From Timema cristinae (lineage: Eukaryota > Arthropoda > Insecta > Phasmatodea > Timematidae), in assembly GCA_039000515.1 (NCBI GenBank), contig JBCFYV010000012.1, forward strand, positions 1,766,005 to 1,830,004: a stretch of DNA of 64,000 nucleotides, in the 5' to 3' direction. The translations under genes were made by a program, and so were the position numbers. A model generated the notes under the pieces. The model saw nothing but the letters and a program-made list of their open reading frames with translations. It was not told the origin of the DNA and did not search any database. Positions within the stretch are counted from its first letter, which is position 1. Every line of letters starts with the position of its first letter. Shown here piece by piece: positions 58,544 to 64,000 of the stretch.

Positions 58544-61534
58544 ACACATCATTTTAACGTAATAATCAATATGGCTGCGGCCTTTTCCGTTCGGTATTTC
58601 TGCGACGGATGTAATACCGGTTTTGAAAGAGGTGCGAGACATTCATGTAAGAACACTTGCCCCCAATGCATGTCCATACCTCCGTGTTTGTATGAAAGCG
58701 AAAAAAATGTGTATTGCAATGAATGTAACAGAATATTCAGGTCTGCCGCTTGTTTCACTAGCCATAAATCGAATAAAATTCGCGGTAATAAAACAGTTTG
58801 TGATTTAAGACAGGTGTGTATTACCTGTGATAAAACAAAGGGGAGAAATCACGAATGTTTTAAATCATACAGCGCGACGTGTAAACAGAACAAAGAAAAC
58901 TTGCATCGTTGTTATATGCAGGTGTTGAGTCGAAAGGAACTCGATGATAAATATCTAATGGTATTTTATGATTTCGAGACTAAACAAGAACGACCTATAG
59001 CCAACGATTGTTTTTTAACACGAACCTAATTTTTTGCACGGACAGCACTATTGTGTAAAATGTGAATTTAACGATAATATGGACGAGGATGGTGACCAAT
59101 GCGGGAAACGATCTCATTCCTTTTGGGAAAATCCGGTAGACGGCTTCATCGACTACCTGAAACAACCGAGGCCATTTGCAAATAAAATTGTTTGCGTTGC
59201 GCATAATGGGAAGGGGTTTGATACTATATTTATCCTGAATAGATTTCTATCACTAAACTACACCCCTAAAATTATCGCGGACGGAACTAAAATACTCTGC
59301 ATGACAATGGACCACATACAATTTAAAGACAGCCTATGTTTCCTACCCATGCCACTGAGACAGATCCCGAAAGCGTTTGGACTAGACTGTAAAAAAGGAC
59401 ACTACCCCTATTTGTTTAATACAGAAAAGAATTTAAATTATATCGGTGAGATGCCCGGTCCCGAAATGTTCGGTGCGGATTATATGAAACCGGATGAGCG
59501 AAATGATTTTATGGTGTGGCACGCTGACAAACTGCGGCAGGGGTATATATTTAATAATAAGGCAGAGCTGGAGGCCTATTGTGTGGATGACGTAAATGTA
59601 TTACGCAAGGGTTGTCGTACATTTCGTCATTTATTTCTAAATATAGGCGCGACAGACGTTTTTAGAGAATCTATCACAATCTCGTCAGCGTGCAATAGAT
59701 TATTTAGAAAATTATTCCTAGCCCCCGATACGATATCCATCCTGCCCAAGGGGGGTTACAGGTGCGGTGACAGACAGTCTATGAAAGCCATAAAATGGTT
59801 AGTCTATCTGGAGAAAACCCGACCCGATATTCGGCACGCCTTCAACGGACGCGAGATAGAAATTTTGGGTAGGAAAGTGGACGGCTACTGTGACGCGACG
59901 AGAGAGATTTTTGAGTTTGACGGTTGTTTCTTCCACGGGTGTACATGTCTTTCAAACCGTGACGCGACTATAACAGGGAAAAAAGAGACTCTCACCGAGC
60001 GATACGAGTGCACTCTGTTGAGAGATCGAGCATTTAGAGCCGCAGGGTACTCTGTTACAACTATGAAAGAGTGTGACTTTGACAAAATACTGAGTGATGA
60101 CCCACAACTAGATTTAGACCTAAGCAATCACCCTATGATTCAAACTGCCCCACTCAATCCACGTGACGCACTGTACGGTGGACGTTGTGAGTCTATGAAA
60201 TTACACTACAAGACAAACCCCGACGAAAAAATAGGCTATCTTGATGTCTGCAGTTTATATCCCTGGGTATGCAAATATTTTAAATTTCCTGTAAGTCACC
60301 CTATAAATATTTTTGTCGCCGACGATTGCCCCGTCGACGTGGTAGACCGAGAGGGCGTAATTAAATGCACTATTTTGCCTCCTAGAAATTTGTATCACCC
60401 GTACTCCCATACAAGACACAATCAAAATTAATGTTTTGTTTATGCTCCTCTTGTGCAAACGAGATGAACCAAGGTGATTGTTTACATAGCGACTCTGACA
60501 GGACTATTACAGGCACATGGATAGTGGACGAGGTTCGACTAGCGCTAGAAATGGGCTACACAATGGTTAGAGTACACGAATTTTGGGAATATAAAATTAC
60601 CCAGTTCGATCCCCAGACCAGAGAAGGGGGACTGTTTGTAGAGTATATTAACAAGTTCCTCAAGATCAAACAGGAGGCGTCTGGATACCCTGGATGGGTG
60701 AAAACAGACGTAGACAAAGACAATTACGTTAGCGAGTATTTCAAAACAGAGGGAATAGTGCTGGATAAAAACGAAATTGTTAAAAATCCAGGAAAGCGCG
60801 CACTCGCCAAATTGTGTTTAAACTCTTTCTGGGACGATTTGCATTGAACGAGAACAAAACGCAGACCACAATTGTGAACAACGCAAAAGACTTTTTCTCC
60901 CTACTCACCAGCCCGGGGACAGAGGTTCGTAACATTATTTTCCCCAATGACGAGGTTGCTTACGTCTCGTGGACATACCGTGACGAGGCCGTCCTCCCCC
61001 TGGATACGGTCAAAGTACCTATAGCCGCCTATGTGACCACCGGTGCCCGTATGAAATTGTATTCATATCTCAGGCACTTGGGGCGCTTCTTGTCTTTACT
61101 GTGACACAGACTCTATTATAAGTGTGATAAGACCGACAGACACGTACACGATACCGACCGGCGACAAGTTGGGCGACATGACAAACGAGCTGACCGCCTA
61201 CTCTGAGAGCGCCTACATTACAAAGTTTGTTTCCGGTGGACCGAAAAATTATTCTTACAATGTGTTTGTCCCCGAGACGAATGAGTTCAGGTCCGTCACA
61301 AAAGTCAGGGGTATAACACTAAACTATGAAAACACAAAGATTGTAAACTTCACAACTATTAAAGACATGATTTTGAAAGACATGGACCCCGTACACGTGA
61401 CTAACCCGCGAAAAATTAAAAGAAAAAGAGGCGCCATCGTCGTCTCCCAGTTGGAGAGAAAAAATTATAATATTGTATTCACTAAACGTAGGAGATTAAA
61501 TAACAACACGTCCGTACCCTACGGCTATCGTTGA
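58544..61534 (+). pseudogene. polB: Protein-primed family-B DNA polymerase of element 3, 3' part
   Basis: This is the replicative polymerase of the element, broken by at least four frameshifts (near 59020, 60405, 60833 and 61090). Seen in order: the end of the OTU-like region; a Cys-rich zinc region (58596 to about 58930) with several C-x2-C pairs; exonuclease motif I (Asp-Phe-Glu at 58970-58978); motif II with Asn near 59205 and Asp at 59220; motif III 'YCVDDVNVL' near 59580; a 'DGCFFHGC' box near 59920; polymerase motif A 'DVCSLYP' at 60243-60263; motif B 'KLCLNSFWG' near 60811; and motif C Asp-Thr-Asp-Ser at 61103-61114. Every catalytic box survives, which suits recent inactivation or indel errors in the assembly. 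The gene is also cut by element 2. An ATG in the TIR (58502) is in frame with the first 175 codons. Confidence 0.9.
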
Positions 61535-61591
61535 TGCTAACCCCGGCCGCTGGTATAGAAAACTATCATGATCTAATATATATTGACATTG

Positions 61592-61614
61592 TTCTTCTCT
61601 CTCTCTGATTCCAG
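61592..61614 (+). other. Splice-acceptor-like site before dUTPase
   Basis: A long pyrimidine tract, 'cttctctctctctgattccag', is followed by 'TGTCATCC'. If the upstream exon ends in A, splicing makes an ATG exactly at the expected dUTPase start. The same arrangement is seen at 40140-40159. Confidence 0.55.
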
Positions 61615-62045
61615 TGTCATCCCTATTAAAGTTCAAAAAGTTAAATAGAAACGCCATATCACCGGTTAGAGCCAGCACACACTCTGCAGGTCTAGACTTG
61701 AAAAGTCCCTACAATTGCTGTATACAGCCCTCGTGCAGGCGTTTAGTTAAGATAAATATTTCTATTATATTACCGGCGGGAACGTACGGTAGAATATCTC
61801 CACGATCTAGTCTGGCTCTTCACCACGGCATATATGTTTTGGCCGGCGTTATAGACGAAGACTATCGTGGTAATATTTGCGTATTACCAATTAATCACGG
61901 CCACACTGTTTTCACAATTAAAAGGGGTGATAAAATTGCTCAACTAGTATGCGTGAAAATTGACTACCCTAGAGTTGAACACACTGATTCGCTATCAAAC
62001 ACTCAGAGGGGGAGGGAGGGTTTGGATCGAGTGACATCACTATAA
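61615..62045 (+). CDS. dut: dUTPase (trimeric type)
   Basis: The enzyme converts dUTP to dUMP and pyrophosphate, keeping uracil out of element DNA. It has about 143 residues, normal for the trimeric family. Motif 1 'AGLDL' is near residues 25-29, motif 2 'SPRSSLA' near 63-69, motif 3 'GVIDEDYRG' near 79-87 (with the catalytic Asp), and motif 4 'GDKIAQL' near 103-109. Motif 5, the C-terminal Gly-rich lid, is not seen in this frame. It can be found one frame over directly after a G/A-rich run near 62010, so an indel has changed the last ~10 codons. There is no ATG at the start: the frame opens GTG right at a splice-acceptor-like AG, so the start codon probably comes from splicing. It lies 80 bases after the polymerase gene. 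Confidence 0.88.
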
Positions 62046-62136
62046 AAGATCGTGTCCGGGGTAATTGTAATTTAGTATAATTGATCAAATCAACGCGTCC
62101 ATCCTCACGTACTCGGAGAAGCAGGATTTGTGTCTG

Positions 62137-62352
62137 ATGTCTGCCGCGGAGTTGAAAAATTTACCTATAGAATTTATAAAAACATACGCGTCTAGAGATA
62201 TAAATCGCGCTTGGAACTTACTCTCTCCCTCTGCGCAGCACGAATTGAAAGATTATAAATATTGTTTGGAACATTATAATAGGGGCGTAACGCAGATTGA
62301 TGGTCCGCCGTCTATAAAGAAAAAATGTCATCAATGTCTGACATCGTCGTAG
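62137..62352 (+). CDS. 71-residue small conserved-looking protein
   Basis: The ATG at 62137 is chosen over the TTG further up. The protein is helical-looking at the front ('INRAWNLLSPSAQHELKDY') and ends with 'GPPSIKKKCHQCL', a basic stretch with a C-x2-C pair. The frame is intact although neighbours are broken. It sits between dUTPase and the DVQG gene in the same orientation. I do not recognise a named family. Confidence 0.55.
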   Translation: MSAAELKNLPIEFIKTYASRDINRAWNLLSPSAQHELKDYKYCLEHYNRGVTQIDGPPSIKKKCHQCLTSS

Positions 62353-62420
62353 ACGAGCCGTGATATTTATTTACGTGCCTGGTTTTTTTTACATTGGTCT
62401 CTGGACACTGACTGTTAATT

Positions 62421-62439
62421 GGTTTTTTTTCCTTTACAG
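62421..62439 (+). other. Splice-acceptor-like site before the DVQG gene
   Basis: 'ggttttttttcctttacag', with a branch-point-like 'ctgttaat' about 25 bases upstream. The ATG follows 22 bases later. Confidence 0.5.
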
Positions 62440-62460
62440 TTTTGGATCAACATCGACAAC

Positions 62461-62965
62461 ATGACCAATGTAATTGTAGATTTTCAGGGGTTTAAAGATG
62501 AATGCAATAAGTTTATAATAAAAAATGTAGTATAATATCTATTGGTGGAAGTGATGTACATCACTATACATTTAAGTCGCCGTATTCCTTTTCAAAGTTA
62601 CCGCGGCATATTAAAAAACAATGTGATTGGCTCACATATAATCATCACGGTCTGCATTGGGACGACGGTGATATGAATACCGATCAATTTAATATAATTT
62701 TAAAAATGGTCACTCTCAACTCGACTATAATTTATGTAAAGGGGGAGGAAAAGAAATTTTTTTAATGGAAATTGTGAATAAAAAACAACTTGTTATTGAT
62801 ATGATAGACTTGGGCTGTCCCTCCCTGAAGGATAGGATACATAATAATTATGATAAATGTTTCGGTCATAAATATAAAAAATTAAATTCAATTTGTACTC
62901 TTTCGAACGTAAAATTTCTTAAAGATTGGTTTGTCGCCACCACTACTATAAATTTGAAATCGTAA
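62461..62965 (+). pseudogene. DVQG-family gene of element 3, frameshifted
   Basis: The ATG at 62461 opens with 'VIVDFQGF', the variant of the family's first box. The frame breaks at about 62530, continues in another frame with 'NHHGLHW', 'IIYVKG', then breaks again at a run of seven T near 62758, and ends in a third frame (to 62965) with 'LGCPSL' and 'LKDWF'. All family boxes are present in order, and the Cys/His cluster is less Cys-rich than in the other two copies. It is more diverged from the copies at 5868 and 51468 than those are from each other. Homopolymer-linked breaks could be assembly errors. Confidence 0.72.
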
Positions 62966-62979
62966 TTTTTATTTTTTAG
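62961..62979 (+). other. Splice-acceptor-like site before the ATPase gene
   Basis: 'cgtaatttttattttttag', starting at the stop codon of the preceding gene. The ATPase ATG follows at 63011. Confidence 0.45.
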
Positions 62980-63010
62980 TTTTATACCAACACTAGACGG
63001 GTGCACATCG

Positions 63011-63658
63011 ATGTCTGTGTTTGTACACCCTTTCACACTGATATTAGCGGGACCGTCTAATTGCGGTAAAACTACTTTTGTAGAAAATTTTCTGTTAAAT
63101 TTAAAACAGGTGTGCAGTGTGGATAAATTTGATAGAATTCTATGGTGTTTTAGTGAGAAAAATTCTATCCCCCCGCGATTATCTAGTCACGTCACACTAC
63201 ACAAAGGTGTACCGGACAATTTCAATTTTAAGGCCGGCGGGCCTCAACTCATCGTGCTGGACGATTTAATGAACGAGGTTTATTCTAAAAAAGTGAGTGA
63301 ACTTTTCACCAAGGGCAGTCATCATAGAAACCTATCGGTTATTCTGATCACACAACATCTTTTCCATCAGGGGAGTAAGTCACGTGACATCTCACTCAAC
63401 GCTAAATACATTGTGGTGTTTAAAAACCCACGTGATCAAACACAGATAAACTATCTGGCTAGACAAGTTTATCCGGATAATCCGTCCGAAATACAAAGAA
63501 TCTATAGGAAAGCAACCGAATCCGCTCACGGATATTTACTATTTGATCTGAGTCAGAACGCCGACGAACGCTTGCGCTTCAAAACGGACATATTTGACAC
63601 TATTTGCAAAGTGTTTGTCCCCGCTAGACTACTAGATGAAACTAGTCAAGAAAAATAG
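63011..63658 (+). CDS. A32/FtsK-HerA-type genome-packaging ATPase
   Basis: This is an intact 215-residue ATPase that would drive DNA into the capsid. Walker A 'GPSNCGKT' is at residues 14-21, and Walker B 'LIVLDD' at 80-85 is followed by 'ITQHLF' near 117-122. The length and motif spacing fit the small A32-like ATPases of poxviruses, Polintons and adintoviruses. It starts 45 bases after the preceding stop and overlaps the next gene by 23 bases. It is one of the few unbroken core genes of element 3 in this window. Confidence 0.9.
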   Translation: MSVFVHPFTLILAGPSNCGKTTFVENFLLNLKQVCSVDKFDRILWCFSEKNSIPPRLSSHVTLHKGVPDNFNFKAGGPQLIVLDDLMNEVYSKKVSELFTKGSHHRNLSVILITQHLFHQGSKSRDISLNAKYIVVFKNPRDQTQINYLARQVYPDNPSEIQRIYRKATESAHGYLLFDLSQNADERLRFKTDIFDTICKVFVPARLLDETSQEK

Positions 63659-63959
63659 ACACGTACTGTCTGTGTTGAAAACGGCCAGTCCTAAATTGCG
63701 CAAAGCTATTCTTAAAGTCGTAGACCCGGATGTTATAACAACACTCGGCGAATGTGCTCTAAACACATTAAACAATAATATTAAAATTAGTAAAAGAGAT
63801 AAGGGAAAATTAATAAAGTATAAAAATTGTATGCGTAAATTGGCTAGCAGCGGTGTTTCGTTGAAGAGAAAAAGAAATATAGTCGTTCAATCGGGCGGCT
63901 TCTTGAGCATCATACTACCCGCTATTCTTTCAGCTCTCGTAGGCGCATTGGTTAAATAA
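63636..63959 (+). CDS. pX-like core/minor virion protein
   Basis: This intact 107-residue, strongly basic protein starts at an ATG within the end of the ATPase gene. Residues 1-80 are Lys/Arg-rich and helical. Residues 88-107 form a hydrophobic tail with 'GGFLSIILPAI', the Gly-Gly-Phe-Leu hallmark recalled from adenovirus pX/pVI-like small proteins of adintoviruses and Polintons. A DNA-binding or membrane-active virion role is inferred from that family, not shown here. The immediate position after the ATPase is the usual one. Confidence 0.7.
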   Translation: MKLVKKNRHVLSVLKTASPKLRKAILKVVDPDVITTLGECALNTLNNNIKISKRDKGKLIKYKNCMRKLASSGVSLKRKRNIVVQSGGFLSIILPAILSALVGALVK

Positions 63960-63966
63960 TAATAAT

Positions 63967-64000
63967 ATGTCACAACTTAAACAGATGCTTCTAGTCCCGC
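63967..64000 (+). CDS. Start of a further element 3 gene (cut by window end)
   Basis: The ATG at 63967 opens 11 codons ('MSQLKQMLLVP') before the window ends, 7 bases after the pX-like stop. Position suggests a virion gene; nothing more can be said. Confidence 0.4.
   Translation, partial: MSQLKQMLLVP

Larger units (their letters stand above)
39076..64000. mobile_element. Element 3: Polinton/adintovirus-type element, interrupted and running off the window
   Basis: The gene set left to right is: a leftward unknown gene, an OTU-like/PolB gene (split by element 2), dUTPase, a 72-residue protein, a DVQG gene, packaging ATPase, a pX-like protein and a further start. PolB plus an A32-type ATPase plus a pX-like protein in this order is typical of adintovirus-like Polintons. 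Integrase, protease and capsid genes are not in view and would be expected beyond 64000. The left end is uncertain (39076 is just the last coding evidence). Confidence 0.75.

Noticed and set aside
58549..60458. Minus-strand frames opposite the polymerase gene
   Set aside because: Antisense shadows of the polymerase coding sequence, which carries all family motifs on the plus strand.

Overview
This is a repeat-dense, intergenic-looking stretch of an animal genome, most likely an invertebrate (mollusc or crustacean are possible, but no host gene is present to decide it). It is AT-rich, full of minisatellites and tRNA-derived SINEs, holds a decayed Tc1-like transposase, and has a 100-N gap at 25336-25435. 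I found no convincing host housekeeping gene. The recognisable genes belong to Polinton/Maverick-type (adintovirus-like) elements.

Three such elements can be separated. Element 1 (8048-18699, 10.65 kb) is complete end to end. It has ~1.4 kb terminal inverted repeats (TIRs) starting AGT and ending ACT, a 6-bp target duplication GTAAGG, and an empty copy of its target site nearby at 7208-7213, because it landed in one half of a 1.2-kb tandem duplication. It carries only small accessory genes: two proteins sharing a 'VFLP' core that may be OB-fold-like, an 83-residue protein, a 252-residue repeat-containing protein and a possible fifth. It has no polymerase, integrase, ATPase or capsid gene.

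Element 3 (about 39.1 kb to beyond the window end) is the autonomous-type element. It has a bidirectional promoter region, an OTU-like/family-B DNA polymerase gene, dUTPase, a small conserved protein, a 'DVQG' family gene, an A32/FtsK-type packaging ATPase, a pX-like protein and the start of another gene. Several of these reading frames are broken. Strong splice-acceptor-like sequences precede several genes, and two of them lack an ATG unless it is made by splicing.

Element 2 (41024-58537, 17.5 kb) sits inside the polymerase gene of element 3, flanked by a 6-bp duplication GACGTC. It also begins AGT and ends ACT. Its ~6-kb TIRs are mostly satellite arrays (a 62-66 bp tRNA-like unit and a 20-bp unit). 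Its core holds a ~1-kb-period tandem array, a DVQG pseudogene and unassigned reading frames.

Elsewhere: a ~34-bp minisatellite (about 1160-4590), an intact DVQG gene with a TATA box (5868-6383), SINEs, a Tc1 remnant (23.1-23.7 kb), an S/E-rich gene with triplicated downstream sequence (28.2-29.3 kb), a 75-bp-class tRNA-like satellite (29.65-32.3 kb), and a second, different, heavily decayed family-B polymerase on the minus strand (33.1-36.3 kb). The region just right of the gap (25.4-27.6 kb) has unusually many homopolymers and may be poorly polished.
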